Counted from the stretch's first letter, positions 33,801-44,216 are shown. The stretch is 64,000 nucleotides of DNA from Pseudoalteromonas luteoviolacea DSM 6061 (GCF_001625655.1 NZ_AUYB01000082.1:124001-188000); one strand, 5' to 3'. The notes: generated by a model not told the origin, from the letters alone. A program made the numbers and translations.

Positions 33801-36800
33801 TTATCGCATCCAAACCTTTATTTCTGCGAGGCCATTTGATTGCAAGAGCTGCAGTTGAGACTCCACATTCTGGCTATGCTCGAATTCAAACGCATCCAAC
33901 TCGTCATCAAATTTCACCGTTGCAGCACCATCACCACCACTACGTTTCACTTGATGTAACGCAATATCAGCAAGGTTTACCGATGCCTCCCACCCTATCA
34001 CATGTCCGCCGAGCATTTGCAAAGGATAGAATGACCAGCCAACAGATACCGTCATATTGGTCGATCTGCCATTTGGTAAAGTGAAGTCAAACTCTCCAAT
34101 TGCTTTACAAAGATCTTTCACGTATTCATCTACGTCACTACACTGAAAGTCCCTAAGCAGTAATAAAAATTCATCACCACTCCACCTTGCCACGTAATCA
34201 GAGCCTTGCGTTCTTGTATTGAGTAATGTCGCAAGTTGTTGTAAACAGCTATCACCACCAATAGGTCCATTGGCATCATTTACTTTACTAAACTTGTCTA
34301 TGTTTAGGATCATCAGCACCAAGCTCTTACCCTGCTCGCGCAGTGACTTTGCATTTCGCTGGTAATGCTCAATATCCTTGGGTAATTGATCGAAAAGAAA
34401 ACGTCGACTCTTTAACCCCGTAAGCTCATCCGAATGGCTCACTAGTTTAAGCTGAGTATTCACCTTGTTGAGCTTTTCATTGGCCTTTCTGAGCTCTGTC
34501 GTCCGCTCTGTAACCAGTGCTTCCAAGGCAGCCTGTTTACGCCTCTCCTGTGCTCTGAATACCCAAAATACAAGATAAAATAGAAAAATAAACCCGCACG
34601 TAATAATTAACCTAAAAAAGACGGTCTCATCAAATCGACGAGGCAAAACAAGCTTCACGGCCTTTAAATGGGCCTCTTGCCAATCCTCGCCACGGCGCTT
34701 CACTTCTAGTTTAAAGGTAAACTCACCAGGAGGTAAATTTGTATAAATAGCTTCTCTTCGTGCCAGTGCATCTCGCCACTGTTCATCATGCCCCTCAAGC
34801 TTGTAACGGAACTCTATACTTTGCGGCGCATAAAAGTCGATGGCGGTGTAGCGAATCGTTAAATCGCGCTCATTTGTATCTAAGGTGATACTCTCTACAA
34901 TTTTGTTCGGTGTAAGCTCTCTACTTGGCGTTGTAATACCCTCGAACCTAGGTTCTAACTCACTGTCACTAAACAGCTTTACACTTTTAGGGATACGTAC
35001 CACACCCTGTAAACTCGGATATAGTAAAACATCATCAACCTCTACAACTGAGTCATGACCCAATCCTGTACAACACTGACTTGGCATACCGTCAAGCTGG
35101 CGGTCAAACGGGTTAATGACTTGCTCAACTTTTAAGTTCTCGATTTCACTGGTAAATTGCTCTATGGACATGCGATAAACCCCTTTCATGGAGCTTACCC
35201 AGATAAAGTTTTGCTTTTTATCGTAATGCAAAGACAAAATTGGACCATAAGGTAATCCGTGAGAGGCATCTAACTGAAACCAGTCACCAGTCGCCGTTCT
35301 GTAGTAAAGCCCATCATAAAAAGTGCCAACCAATGTCGTATACGTATCAACGTGCAAAATACTGGTGACATATGCAGATTCAAGTGAAGTTTGCCCACCT
35401 ATCTTTTCTATTCCGCGCTCGTTGTATTTATACGCTCCCTTATCTGTGCCTATAAAACCAAAACGTGGAAAGTCGACAACATACGTAACAAATTGGCTAC
35501 CCAGAAATGCGTTGTAAGTAAAAGGCGTTAGTCCGTTGTAATCGAGGCGATACATGCCTCTTCCCGTACCAATCCACAATCCCCCTTGATTAGAAGGACT
35601 GATAGTAAACACTTGAGTTTGGCGAAATTCTCGGTTAGGAATAGCCAGCAAACGACCATCATCATAGATCACCACACCACGCCCAGTGCCGAGATAAAGG
35701 CGCCCATCCAAAAATTCCATATCATGGACTTCAACGCCCTTGAGCTGAGCCGGAGTAATGATAGGTTGGTAATTATCGTCCTGATCCAACATACCGACAC
35801 CTTCACGTGTGGCGACCCATACGTTACCTTTGGGTCCCATCGTCATGGCTGAAATGGCTTGTTTACCTCTCAAACCAGCTTGAAAGCGCTCAACACGGCC
35901 AGCATGAGCGAGCCACAAACCTTCATTGATACTTGCTAACCAAATATTATCACTTTTATCGATGAATAAATCTGTAAACCAAATCCCTTGATCTAGTTGA
36001 ACAAGGTCAACTGACTGCCATTCACCACCGCTTTCTTTATAGAGCAAGCGTCCATAAGTTGATACCCATAGTCCGCCTTGATCATCGCTTAAAAACTTGT
36101 ATACCGCACTATTTCCAATCTCATCAAAGCGCCTTAACACTTCATCAAAATCTAGAAAAAATGCTCCGAGTTGAGAAGCCAAATATAGCTTGCCATCAAC
36201 CCATGCCAAGTCATGAATATTTGTTTGTGCAAGCTGTCTCGGTAGCGATATTTTGCTCGCGAGTTCGAGCCTCATACCATTTGAACCGACAGATTGCGCC
36301 TCACCAATGCGTAAAAGGTGACGCTCATTGACCAGCCAAATGCCATCAGGTGCAGGCGCCATTTTTGTTACGGCACCGACGATTTGGCTAATATGAGTAA
36401 GGGAAAGCTTGCTGTCATCCAGGTTATTTTTATCCAGCATTAATCGCTTTGCGGAAATGTAGTACAACCCATTTGCAGCTATCCAGATATTGCCTCGGGT
36501 GTCTTCGATGATATCTTTTACATCAGCTTGAATTTTAAACTGCTGAGTTTTCATTGTTTGAGGGTCAATACGCAGCACACCACGGCGAGTACCAACCCAA
36601 AGCATACCAAAGCGATCAACAACCAGTTTGTTAATCGCGTTGCTTACCAAGAAATTACTATTTTGCGTGTTGTAATTAACAAACTGATGGCCATCAAAAC
36701 GACTTAGACCAAATTGCGTGCCTAACCAAATATAACCTTGTTGATCTTGCACCACACTTTTTATGCTTTGTGATGGCAGATCATTTTGCATATTCCACTG

Positions 36801-36878
36801 CTTTACAACATAGTCGTTGATCGCACCATAAGTATTGGTTGCGACCAGCATAATTAACAGTAGGAAAAACTTGCGCAT
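33801..36878 (-). CDS. Membrane sensor with beta-propellers, Y_Y_Y and GGDEF domain
   Basis: About 1025 residues from the ATG at 36878 (six residues shorter than the longest frame). Signal peptide 1-18 (FFLLLIMLVATNTYG). Two seven-bladed propellers of the two-component-regulator type (about 25-640) with repeated GxIWLGT.xGLxRF units; Y_Y_Y domain (about 690-765, FRYKLEGHDEQW); one TM helix (about 775-795, FFRLIITCGFIFLFYLVFWVF); a short coiled coil; and a GGDEF domain (about 840-985) with WSGDEF in the active loop, a Ser in place of the first Gly that is tolerated in active diguanylate cyclases. Likely makes c-di-GMP in response to a periplasmic ligand. Confidence 0.9.
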   Translation of the reverse strand: MRKFFLLLIMLVATNTYGAINDYVVKQWNMQNDLPSQSIKSVVQDQQGYIWLGTQFGLSRFDGHQFVNYNTQNSNFLVSNAINKLVVDRFGMLWVGTRRGVLRIDPQTMKTQQFKIQADVKDIIEDTRGNIWIAANGLYYISAKRLMLDKNNLDDSKLSLTHISQIVGAVTKMAPAPDGIWLVNERHLLRIGEAQSVGSNGMRLELASKISLPRQLAQTNIHDLAWVDGKLYLASQLGAFFLDFDEVLRRFDEIGNSAVYKFLSDDQGGLWVSTYGRLLYKESGGEWQSVDLVQLDQGIWFTDLFIDKSDNIWLASINEGLWLAHAGRVERFQAGLRGKQAISAMTMGPKGNVWVATREGVGMLDQDDNYQPIITPAQLKGVEVHDMEFLDGRLYLGTGRGVVIYDDGRLLAIPNREFRQTQVFTISPSNQGGLWIGTGRGMYRLDYNGLTPFTYNAFLGSQFVTYVVDFPRFGFIGTDKGAYKYNERGIEKIGGQTSLESAYVTSILHVDTYTTLVGTFYDGLYYRTATGDWFQLDASHGLPYGPILSLHYDKKQNFIWVSSMKGVYRMSIEQFTSEIENLKVEQVINPFDRQLDGMPSQCCTGLGHDSVVEVDDVLLYPSLQGVVRIPKSVKLFSDSELEPRFEGITTPSRELTPNKIVESITLDTNERDLTIRYTAIDFYAPQSIEFRYKLEGHDEQWRDALARREAIYTNLPPGEFTFKLEVKRRGEDWQEAHLKAVKLVLPRRFDETVFFRLIITCGFIFLFYLVFWVFRAQERRKQAALEALVTERTTELRKANEKLNKVNTQLKLVSHSDELTGLKSRRFLFDQLPKDIEHYQRNAKSLREQGKSLVLMILNIDKFSKVNDANGPIGGDSCLQQLATLLNTRTQGSDYVARWSGDEFLLLLRDFQCSDVDEYVKDLCKAIGEFDFTLPNGRSTNMTVSVGWSFYPLQMLGGHVIGWEASVNLADIALHQVKRSGGDGAATVKFDDELDAFEFEHSQNVESQLQLLQSNGLAEIKVWMR

Positions 36879-36904
36879 AGATTCCCTCTTACTCAAACTT
36901 TAGT

Positions 36905-37396
36905 TTAGCCGCCTAGGACACCTGTTTTAAACAAAGCCTGGATACAAATCAATGAAAAAATACCTGCAAGGACATCGTCAGCCATTATCCCTCTGCCGCC
37001 ATGCAGTTTTTTATCTAACATTCTAATTGGACCAGGTTTGGCAATATCAAAAAAACGAAATAGTGCAAACCCAACGAGCAGGGATTGCCAGCTAATCGCT
37101 GCACCGATCATCGTAATGTAAAAGCCAACGACTTCGTCCCATACTATTGCTGGGTGATCATGAACGTCAACATCTCTGGCAGTTTTTCCACATATCCACA
37201 CACCAAAAATAGTCATTAAAATGGCTAGACTTACTTGAAACCAAATTGGCAATGCCATGGTTGCAAAGATAAAAGGCAAAGCGGCAAGCGTACCTACAGT
37301 TCCAGGAGCCTTGGGCGCCAGACCTGTACCAAAACCCAAAGCAAAAAATTGATGTGGGCGCTTGAGATTGAATTTTAACGGCTTATCCAAACTCAC
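36905..37396 (-). CDS. pgpA: Phosphatidylglycerophosphatase A
   Basis: 163 residues, as in E. coli PgpA (172). GLAPKAPGTVGTLAALP, HDHPAIVWDEVVGF and RFFDIAKPGPIR...LDKKLHGGRGIMADDVLAG are the family motifs; the Asp/Glu residues coordinate metal. It dephosphorylates phosphatidylglycerophosphate in the inner membrane; three TM segments are visible. The start is GTG at 37396 or the TTG at 37390; the latter has AGGAG at better spacing. It follows thiL by 2 bp, as in other gammaproteobacteria. Confidence 0.95.
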   Translation of the reverse strand: MSLDKPLKFNLKRPHQFFALGFGTGLAPKAPGTVGTLAALPFIFATMALPIWFQVSLAILMTIFGVWICGKTARDVDVHDHPAIVWDEVVGFYITMIGAAISWQSLLVGFALFRFFDIAKPGPIRMLDKKLHGGRGIMADDVLAGIFSLICIQALFKTGVLGG

Positions 37397-37398
37397 TC

Positions 37399-38364
37399 CT
37401 AATTAAAATGTTCATATCCGATTTGCTCAGGCAAGACGTATTTTTCGCCATGTTTAAACAATTCTATATTGCCAATATTATTGGTGATCTGGCCTATACA
37501 CTTGGCCTCAACGCCATACTGGCTCAATCGCGCTTCAACAGCGCTGCGGTTACTATCACTCACGGTAAAGAGCAATTGATAGTCGTCACCATAAGAAAGG
37601 CTAAGCATATCAATTAGGGCTTGATCTTCAATTGATTTCAAGTCATCTGAAATCGGCACAGTCGCCACATCAATATCAGCACCAACCGTTGAGTGATTCA
37701 AAATATGCTGCAAGTCAGCTAACAAACCATCAGAAACATCGATACAGGCCGTCGCCAAACCACGTAAAACTTGCCCTGCTGCTACATGGGGCTTAGGATA
37801 GTGCAGCTTTTCAGTTACTCGTTTTGCCTGTTCAGCCGATAGCGCTATCCCACGCTTTCTTGATTCAATAGCCAGCGCAGCGTCACCGACCGGTCCTGTA
37901 AGATAAATCCAATCGCCTACATTTGCACCTGAACGAGTTAACGCCTTGTTTTTAGGTATGATGCCTTTCGCACAAATGGTAATTGTCAATGGCCCTTGAG
38001 TTGTATCTCCACCGATTAATTGCACATTGTAATACTCAGCAATTTCATGCATGCCTTCGGTAAACTGCTCAAGCCAAGCCATATCCACATTAGGCAAAGT
38101 GAGGCCGATTGAAACCCAGGTAGGCTCCGCTCCCATGGCTGCCAGATCACTTAAATTGACTGCAAGGACACGGTGCCCCAATGCTCTAGGAGGGATATCT
38201 GGAAAAAAATGAACACCTTCGACTAAGGTGTCTGTGGTTACTGCTAATTGACAGTTGTCTGGGATCTCAACAACAGCACAATCATCACCAATTCCAATGG
38301 CCACATCTCGGCGAGTAATACCGCGACCTTTGAAGTAATGATTAATTAACTCAAATTCCTTCAT
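37399..38364 (-). CDS. thiL: Thiamine-monophosphate kinase ThiL
   Basis: 321 residues, family length. It shows GIGDDCAVVEI at the N-terminus (ATP/Mg site), TTDTLVEGVHF, GHRVLAVNLSDLAAMGAEP, GGDTT and CIDVSDGLLADL, the ThiL/PurM-like motifs. It phosphorylates thiamine monophosphate to TPP. The ATG lies 5 bases after the T-run of an intrinsic terminator and has no visible ribosome binding site, so translation may depend on read-through or local structure. Confidence 0.95.
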   Translation of the reverse strand: MKEFELINHYFKGRGITRRDVAIGIGDDCAVVEIPDNCQLAVTTDTLVEGVHFFPDIPPRALGHRVLAVNLSDLAAMGAEPTWVSIGLTLPNVDMAWLEQFTEGMHEIAEYYNVQLIGGDTTQGPLTITICAKGIIPKNKALTRSGANVGDWIYLTGPVGDAALAIESRKRGIALSAEQAKRVTEKLHYPKPHVAAGQVLRGLATACIDVSDGLLADLQHILNHSTVGADIDVATVPISDDLKSIEDQALIDMLSLSYGDDYQLLFTVSDSNRSAVEARLSQYGVEAKCIGQITNNIGNIELFKHGEKYVLPEQIGYEHFN

Positions 38365-38368
38365 ACAT

Positions 38369-38392
38369 TAAAAAAGCCGGCCAACGCCGGCT
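38369..38392 (-). terminator. Terminator just before thiL
   Basis: AGCCGGC, a CAAC loop (on the plus strand 38375-38392) and GCCGGCT make a 7-bp GC stem; on the minus strand it ends in TTTTTT. It sits between nusB and thiL, so thiL and pgpA depend on read-through or an attenuation event. Confidence 0.8.
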
Positions 38393-38408
38393 CTCCTCAT
38401 GACTTTAA

Positions 38409-38819
38409 TTATTTGCGGATTTTTTTAACTGCTTTGTCCAACACGCCATTTACAAATTTATGGCTGTCTTCAGCACCAAACATCTTGGCCAGTTCAATCC
38501 CTTCATTAATAGCCACTTTATATGGTACATCTTCACGGAACTTAAGCTCGTAAGCACTCACGCGTAACGTTGCTAACTCAACCATGTCCAAGTCATCGAA
38601 CGGACGAGATAGGTGAGGTGCAATCGCCTCATCTAACTGCTTGTGGTTAACGGCCACACCACGCGCCAAGTCTTTAAAATACTCGACATCTACTTTAGAA
38701 ACGTCATTTTCAATTAACATTTGCTGTTCAATATCGGCAATCGGGTTGCCGCTAAGCTGCCATGAATAGACTGCTTGTAATGCAAGTACGCGTGCTTTAC
38801 GTCTAGCTGCTGGTTTCAA
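38409..38819 (-). CDS. nusB: Transcription antitermination factor NusB
   Basis: 136 residues, close to the usual 139. [19 protein letters not shown] at the start, [13 protein letters not shown], then [49 protein letters not shown]: the NusB RNA-binding all-helical fold. It binds boxA with NusE in rRNA antitermination. It follows ribH by 12 bp. Confidence 0.96.
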   Translation of the reverse strand: MKPAARRKARVLALQAVYSWQLSGNPIADIEQQMLIENDVSKVDVEYFKDLARGVAVNHKQLDEAIAPHLSRPFDDLDMVELATLRVSAYELKFREDVPYKVAINEGIELAKMFGAEDSHKFVNGVLDKAVKKIRK

Positions 38820-38831
38820 CTGAGATTCCTC

Positions 38832-39293
38832 TTAAATTTGCTCAAGTACGTTAACCATCTCTAGAGCGCCAAGTGCAGCTTCGCCACCCTTGTTGCCCAT
38901 CTTAGTTCCCGCACGTTCAATAGCTTGCTCAATACTTTCTGTCGTTAGTACGCCAAATGCAACCGGAACATCGTAATCTAATGAAACACTTGCTAATCCT
39001 TTATTAGACTCATTGGCAACAAGATCAAAGTGCGGTGTACCGCCACGAATGATTACACCTAGTGCAATGATAGCATCATGCTCTTTTTTCATTGCTAGAC
39101 GTTTTGCTGCAAGAGGTAACTCTACCGCGCCAGGTACATATACCACTGTGATGTCTTCCTCTTTAACACCACCTGTGCGCTTTAGTTCATCCACCGCACC
39201 TTCTAATAAGCTACTGCCTATAAAGTCGTTAAAACGAGAAATGACAATGGCAAACTTTTTACCAGGTGCGAATTTGTTACCTTCAATTATTTT
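38832..39293 (-). CDS. ribH: Lumazine synthase RibH
   Basis: 153 residues from the ATG at 39293 (AGGAA 8 nt upstream); the longer frame has 19 extra residues without support. Family motifs: [89 protein letters not shown]. The enzyme condenses 5-amino-6-ribitylaminouracil and DHBP to lumazine, assembling as a large oligomer. It has its own hairpin upstream (39357-39394). Confidence 0.96.
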   Translation of the reverse strand, partial: KIIEGNKFAPGKKFAIVISRFNDFIGSSLLEGAVDELKRTGGVKEEDITVVYVPGAVELPLAAKRLAMKKEHDAIIALGVIIRGGTPHFDLVANESNKGLASVSLDYDVPVAFGVLTTESIEQAIERAGTKMGNKGGEAALGALEMVNVLEQI

Positions 39294-39356
39294 CATTAGA
39301 TGATTCCTAATCAGTATTAGCAATAGCCAAATTGACGCGCATGATAGCACATCTTA

Positions 39357-39394
39357 AAGAAAAACACCTACTGTCCAAACCAGTCAGTAGGTGT
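39357..39394 (-). terminator. Terminator between ribBX and ribH
   Basis: Minus-strand ACACCTACTG and CAGTAGGTGT form a perfect 10-bp stem (loop 11 nt), followed by TTTTTCTTT. It separates ribBX from ribH, so ribH-nusB may need its own promoter or read-through. Confidence 0.8.
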
Positions 39395-39415
39395 AAAAAA
39401 GAGTGAAAGCCTGAT

Positions 39416-40528
39416 TTATTGTGGCTCTACATAATCTACTACTTCTAGGTGGAAACCCGACAAAGCATGATATTTCTTTGGTAAGCTCATCAAGCGCATT
39501 TTTTGAATGCCTAGATCCGCCAGAATTTGCGAACCCACCCCTACAGTACGAGAGGTGCCTTGGAACTTACGGTAATTTATTTTTTCACCAGCGTCTTCTG
39601 CAGCAAAGGCTTTAACTAGCTGCTCAAGATCTTCTGTTTGTTCATTTTTACCAAGAATAACCAACACACCGCTGTTGTCAGCAATGTATTTCATCGCACC
39701 GTGTAGCGTCCAGCTTCTGTCTGCACTGCGGTCTGACAATAAGATATCATTGAACGTGCTTTGCAAATGAACGCGCACTAAAGTTGCATCATCCGCTTTT
39801 ATCTCACCTTTTTGCAGAACATAGTGTAATTGGTTGTCGATAGTGTCTTTGTATGTGACTAAATCAAACTCGCCAAACTCAGTAGGTAGCTTACACTTTG
39901 CGACTCTCTCGATAGTTGTTTCGTTTAGGTTACGATATTCGATTAGATCTGCAATTGTGCCGATTTTAATGTCATGCTCTTTGGCAAACACTTCTAGCTC
40001 TGGACGTCTTGCCATGGTGCCATCAGGGTTCAATATTTCAACAATCACAGATGAAGGCTCTAATCCAGCTAAACGAGCCAAATCACACCCCGCCTCTGTG
40101 TGTCCTGCACGAGTTAAAACACCACCAGGCTGAGCCATAATAGGGAAAATATGACCAGGCTGAACAATATCTTCTGGCACGGCGCCTTTAGCAACCGCGG
40201 CTTGCACTGTACGTGCTCTATCAGCAGCAGAGATACCTGTTGTTACACCTTTTGCAGCCTCAATTGACATCGTAAAGTTAGTAGAAAACTGAGCGCCGTT
40301 ATTTCTAACCATCAGCGGAAGATCGAGTTGCTGACATCTCTCTTGCGTCATAGTTAGGCAAATAAGACCTCGGCCATATGTCGCCATAAAATTAATCGCC
40401 TCGGGCGTGATATGCTCTGCCGCGATGATTAAGTCGCCTTCATTTTCTCGGTCTTCATCGTCCATCAAGATAACCATTTTACCGGCTTTAATGTCTTCGA
40501 TGATTTCTTTTGCGCTGTTTAAGCTCAT
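39416..40528 (-). CDS. ribBX: DHBP synthase with degenerate GTP-cyclohydrolase-II domain (RibBX)
   Basis: 370 residues. The N-terminal DHBP synthase domain (1-205) has [13 protein letters not shown], the acidic metal loop, and [14 protein letters not shown], intact for making 3,4-dihydroxy-2-butanone 4-phosphate. The C-terminal domain (206-370) aligns with RibA but reads [12 protein letters not shown] where active enzymes have Cys ligands (RVHSECLTGD...RCDC); no zinc Cys is present. So it is a RibBX-type fusion, known in Proteobacteria, with only RibB activity; a separate RibA must exist elsewhere. It is 34 bp after ribE. Confidence 0.92.
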   Translation of the reverse strand: MSLNSAKEIIEDIKAGKMVILMDDEDRENEGDLIIAAEHITPEAINFMATYGRGLICLTMTQERCQQLDLPLMVRNNGAQFSTNFTMSIEAAKGVTTGISAADRARTVQAAVAKGAVPEDIVQPGHIFPIMAQPGGVLTRAGHTEAGCDLARLAGLEPSSVIVEILNPDGTMARRPELEVFAKEHDIKIGTIADLIEYRNLNETTIERVAKCKLPTEFGEFDLVTYKDTIDNQLHYVLQKGEIKADDATLVRVHLQSTFNDILLSDRSADRSWTLHGAMKYIADNSGVLVILGKNEQTEDLEQLVKAFAAEDAGEKINYRKFQGTSRTVGVGSQILADLGIQKMRLMSLPKKYHALSGFHLEVVDYVEPQ

Positions 40529-40562
40529 AATCTTCCCATTATTTACTTTGTTTGTATGGCAA

Positions 40563-41219
40563 TTATTTTATAAAGCCAGCTTGTGCCAACAAACTGGTTG
40601 TGAGAGTCGATTCACTGGCAGGCGCTTGAGTACCTTGGATCAAGCGCTCCAAATATCTTGCTATTTGATCAACTTCTAAATTAACCGTCGTGCCCACTTT
40701 AAAATCAGCAATGGTTGTCTCTTGCGCTGTATGCGGTACGATGGTGAGTTTAAATTTGTTATCTTCTATGGCATTTACGGTAAGGCTGATTCCATCAATG
40801 GCGACTGAACCCTTATACGGAATATATTTGATCAACTCACTTGGTGCAGATAACCAGTAATCAGTTGCACGCGCATTGGTTTGCACAGCAACAATAGTCG
40901 CAATCCCATCGACATGTCCTGAAACCAAATGACCACCTAGTCGAGAAATCGGCTGCAGGGCTTTTTCAAGGTTAACCTTTTGTCCAATGTTGTACTCACC
41001 GAATCGTGTCAATGACAAGGTTTCATTCGAAACATCAGCTCTAAAGCCATCTGAGAACTTTTCAACCACTGTCAGACAAACACCATTCGTCGCAATACTG
41101 TCTCCAAGCGCGACGTCCGCCATATCCAGTGAACTTGATTTAACGCGCACACTTAAATCCCCTTGTTTTAGGGTTAATTCAGTGAGCGTACCTGTTGCTT
41201 CAATAATGCCTGTAAACAT
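40563..41219 (-). CDS. ribE: Riboflavin synthase alpha chain
   Basis: 218 residues in two lumazine-binding repeats (about 1-97 and 98-195) with [10 protein letters not shown] start, TNGVCLTV in the first half and a matching IDGISLTVN in the second, plus a C-terminal trimerising helix. It dismutates two lumazines into riboflavin. It is 8 bp from ribD. Confidence 0.95.
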   Translation of the reverse strand: MFTGIIEATGTLTELTLKQGDLSVRVKSSSLDMADVALGDSIATNGVCLTVVEKFSDGFRADVSNETLSLTRFGEYNIGQKVNLEKALQPISRLGGHLVSGHVDGIATIVAVQTNARATDYWLSAPSELIKYIPYKGSVAIDGISLTVNAIEDNKFKLTIVPHTAQETTIADFKVGTTVNLEVDQIARYLERLIQGTQAPASESTLTTSLLAQAGFIK

Positions 41220-41227
41220 AATTTCTC

Positions 41228-42343
41228 TTATTTCTTAATGGCGCTAATGCGAATATCAGTACCAATCTGCGTACAATCAGTGATCTGGAGTTCACTAATC
41301 TGGTCCATTTCAGTCAAAATATTACTCTGAAATAAACCTTTGCCGCCCTCTCCTATGATTTTAGGTGCCAAATAAACGATATATTCATCAATCAAGCCCT
41401 GCTCATGCATCACACCACACAGTGTGGCACCAGCTTCTAACCAAACCGAATTGATATTCCGGCTAGCTAAAAATTGCATGGCCGCATTTAAATCGAGTTT
41501 GTTTTTTACTGTTGGTAGACAGACTTGTTCTACAAAATGTGGCCAGACGTGCTCATTATCAAGCTTTGAACGTAAAATAATGATTTTTGATTCACATTTA
41601 AAGAGAGAAAGTGAGGGTGTGAGACGGTTTTGCGAGTCAATAATCACACGAACAGGCTGACGGATGTCATCATCATTAAGCCTACTTGATACCTCAGACA
41701 CCGATTCATTTCGCACATTTAAGCGCGCATCGTCCGTCAATACAGTATCTGCACCAGATAAAATCGCACAACTCTGCGCTCTGTATGCCTGTACATCTTG
41801 TCGAGCATGTGGCCCAGTTATCCACTTACTTTTGCCATTTTTTAAAGCAGTTTTACCATCTAGGCTTGCCGCGAGCTTGGCTGTCACATAGGGCAAATCG
41901 TGCTCCATCCGCTTGAGGAAGCCTTTGTTTAACAATCTTGCTTCATGCTCTAAAAGCCCAGAAGCCACCTCAATACCCGCTTGCTGCAGCATCCTGAGAC
42001 CATTGCCTGCCACTTCTGGGTTGGGATCAACCATAGCACAGATGACTTTGCTGACACCCGCATCAATGAGCCCTTTCGCACATGGGGGAGTTCGGCCGTA
42101 GTGACTGCATGGCTCCAGCGTAACATAAGCTGTTGCGCCGCGTGCGTGCGCCCCGGCTTCTCTCAATGCAAACACTTCAGCATGAGGCCCACCAGCTTGA
42201 ATATGAAACCCCTGTCCAACAATTTCACCTTCTTTGACAATGACACAGCCAACATTCGGATTGGGGGTTGTGGTATTGAACCCTTTCTGAGCCAGTGAAA
42301 TGGCCATACTCATATATTCGCGATCTGTTTGTGTGAATTGCAT
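41228..42343 (-). CDS. ribD: Bifunctional deaminase/reductase RibD
   Basis: 371 residues. N-terminal cytidine-deaminase-like domain: GGPHAEVFALREAG and PCSHYGRTPPCAKG hold the zinc (His, two Cys) and catalytic Glu. C-terminal reductase domain (about 147-371): LAASLDGKTAL and WITGPHARQDVQAYRA. It carries out steps 2 and 3 of riboflavin synthesis. Start codon ATG shares its bases with the nrdR stop (ATGA). Confidence 0.95.
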   Translation of the reverse strand: MQFTQTDREYMSMAISLAQKGFNTTTPNPNVGCVIVKEGEIVGQGFHIQAGGPHAEVFALREAGAHARGATAYVTLEPCSHYGRTPPCAKGLIDAGVSKVICAMVDPNPEVAGNGLRMLQQAGIEVASGLLEHEARLLNKGFLKRMEHDLPYVTAKLAASLDGKTALKNGKSKWITGPHARQDVQAYRAQSCAILSGADTVLTDDARLNVRNESVSEVSSRLNDDDIRQPVRVIIDSQNRLTPSLSLFKCESKIIILRSKLDNEHVWPHFVEQVCLPTVKNKLDLNAAMQFLASRNINSVWLEAGATLCGVMHEQGLIDEYIVYLAPKIIGEGGKGLFQSNILTEMDQISELQITDCTQIGTDIRISAIKK

Positions 42344-42792
42344 CAGTCGCCAAGCCTCGCAATCTCTTCACCAAACTCTTTGATATCTTCAAAGCTCCGG
42401 TAAACCGATGCAAAGCGAACATATGCCACTTTGTCCAGTTTCTTTAACGCTTCCATAATACATTCACCAATTAATTGACTGTTTACTTCACGTTCGCCGG
42501 TTGAACGAATTTGAGATTTAATCTGGTGGACGACTTCTTCAATTTGCTCTGTGCTCACAGGCCGCTTTTCGAGCGCTCTGTGTAAACCATTTAAGAGTTT
42601 GTCTTCATTAAATGGCTCGCGCGTGCCATCTTGCTTAATCACTCTCGGCATGAGTAGCTCTGCACCTTCAAAAGTCGTAAACCTTTCATGGCATACAATA
42701 CATTCACGACGGCGGCGCACCTGATGACCTGACGCTACTAATCGCGAATCAATAACCTTGGTGTCTTTCGCAGTACAAAAAGGGCAATGCAT
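42343..42792 (-). CDS. nrdR: Transcriptional repressor NrdR
   Basis: 149 residues. Zinc ribbon (CPFC...[17 protein letters not shown]) then an ATP-cone (residues 49-139, [20 protein letters not shown]). It senses dATP/ATP and represses ribonucleotide reductase genes. It heads the ribD-ribE-ribBX operon. Family members are usually 149-150 residues. nrd targets are not in the window. Confidence 0.96.
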   Translation of the reverse strand: MHCPFCTAKDTKVIDSRLVASGHQVRRRRECIVCHERFTTFEGAELLMPRVIKQDGTREPFNEDKLLNGLHRALEKRPVSTEQIEEVVHQIKSQIRSTGEREVNSQLIGECIMEALKKLDKVAYVRFASVYRSFEDIKEFGEEIARLGD

Positions 42793-42898
42793 AAATTCTC
42801 ACTGTTTAGTCAATCTTGATAACACGGCACTTAATCTGTTGGCATTTAATCTATTGAGCTAACGCTTATTTTAAATGCGCTGAGTGATTTTTAAAAAT

Positions 42899-42924
42899 AA
42901 AAAAGGCCGCATAATTGCGGCCTT
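42899..42924 (-). terminator. Terminator of glyA
   Basis: AAGGCCGC, ATAATT, GCGGCCTT: a perfect 8-bp GC-rich stem; on the minus strand it is followed by a T-run (TTTTTATTTTT). It lies just downstream of glyA. Confidence 0.85.
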
Positions 42925-42959
42925 AATGATATCAAAAATAACGCATATTGTGACTTAAA

Positions 42960-44216
42960 TTATGCGTAAACTGGCAATTTAGCACAGATAGCTTTTACTT
43001 TTTCTTTTACTTCAGCTTGTACAGACTCATCGTTGATATTGTCTAATACGTCACAGATCCAGCCAGCTAATTCACCCGCTTCTGCTTCTTTGAAGCCTCG
43101 GCGCGTAATTGCAGGAGAACCAATGCGAAGACCTGACGTTACGAACGGTGAACGAGGGTCGTTTGGTACTGAGTTTTTGTTTACCGTGATATTTGCACGA
43201 CCAAGCGCTGCATCAGCATCTTTACCTGTGATGTCTTTGTCAATTAGATCTAGTAGGAATAAGTGGTTGTCTGTCTTACCAGAAACAACTTTATAACCAC
43301 GCTCTTGAAGCACTGTAACCATAGCTTGTGCGTTCTTAACAACTTGTGTTTGGTAAGCTTTGAACTCTGGCTCTAATGCCTCTTTAAAAGCAACGGCTTT
43401 AGCAGCAATAACGTGACATAGAGGGCCACCTTGACCACCTGGGAATACCGCACTGTTTAGCTTTTTGTAGATGTCTTCATCACCACAAGCAGAAACGATT
43501 AAACCGCCACGAGGACCAGCTAGTGTTTTATGCGTTGTCGTTGTTACAACGTGAGCGTGTGGCACAGGGTTAGGGTAAACACCCGCAGCAACTAGACCTG
43601 CTACGTGTGCCATATCAACCAATAAGTATGCACCTACTTTATCTGCTATCTCACGGAACTTTGCCCAATCAACAATACCAGAGTACGCTGAAAAACCACC
43701 GATGATCATTTTTGGTTTGTGCTCAAGTGCCAAAGCTTCAACCTGTGCATAATCAATTTCGCCAGTCTCTTCATTTAAACCGTACTGGATAGCATTGTAT
43801 GTTTTACCAGAGAAGTTAACGTGAGAACCGTGAGTAAGGTGACCACCATGAGCTAAGCTCATACCAAGTACAGTGTCATGTGGCTGAAGTAGCGCTTGGA
43901 AAACGGCAGCGTTTGCTTGCGAACCAGCGTGTGGCTGAACGTTTGCGTAATCAGCACCAAAAAGTTCACATGCGCGGTCAATTGCTAGTTGCTCAACAAC
44001 ATCTACGTGCTCACAACCGCCATAATAACGCTTGCCAGGGTAACCTTCAGCATATTTGTTTGTAAGTTGTGACCCTTGAGCCTCAAGTACACGTGGGCTA
44101 CAGTAGTTTTCAGATGCGATTAGCTCGATGTGCTCTTCTTGACGAGTCGTTTCTGACTGGATCGCTTGATATAGTTCAGGGTCAAAATCTGCAATATTCA
44201 TGTTACGTTCTAACAT
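42960..44216 (-). CDS. glyA: Serine hydroxymethyltransferase GlyA
   Basis: 418 residues from the ATG at 44216, matching E. coli GlyA (417), with [19 protein letters not shown] at the N-terminus; the longer frame adds six residues. Family motifs: [60 protein letters not shown] with the PLP Lys. It makes glycine and one-carbon units from serine. Transcribed alone, with a terminator after it. Confidence 0.97.
   Translation of the reverse strand: MLERNMNIADFDPELYQAIQSETTRQEEHIELIASENYCSPRVLEAQGSQLTNKYAEGYPGKRYYGGCEHVDVVEQLAIDRACELFGADYANVQPHAGSQANAAVFQALLQPHDTVLGMSLAHGGHLTHGSHVNFSGKTYNAIQYGLNEETGEIDYAQVEALALEHKPKMIIGGFSAYSGIVDWAKFREIADKVGAYLLVDMAHVAGLVAAGVYPNPVPHAHVVTTTTHKTLAGPRGGLIVSACGDEDIYKKLNSAVFPGGQGGPLCHVIAAKAVAFKEALEPEFKAYQTQVVKNAQAMVTVLQERGYKVVSGKTDNHLFLLDLIDKDITGKDADAALGRANITVNKNSVPNDPRSPFVTSGLRIGSPAITRRGFKEAEAGELAGWICDVLDNINDESVQAEVKEKVKAICAKLPVYA

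Noticed and set aside
39416..40528. Full RibBA with two active domains
   Set aside because: The C-terminal domain lacks the Cys zinc ligands, so it is not an active GTP cyclohydrolase II.
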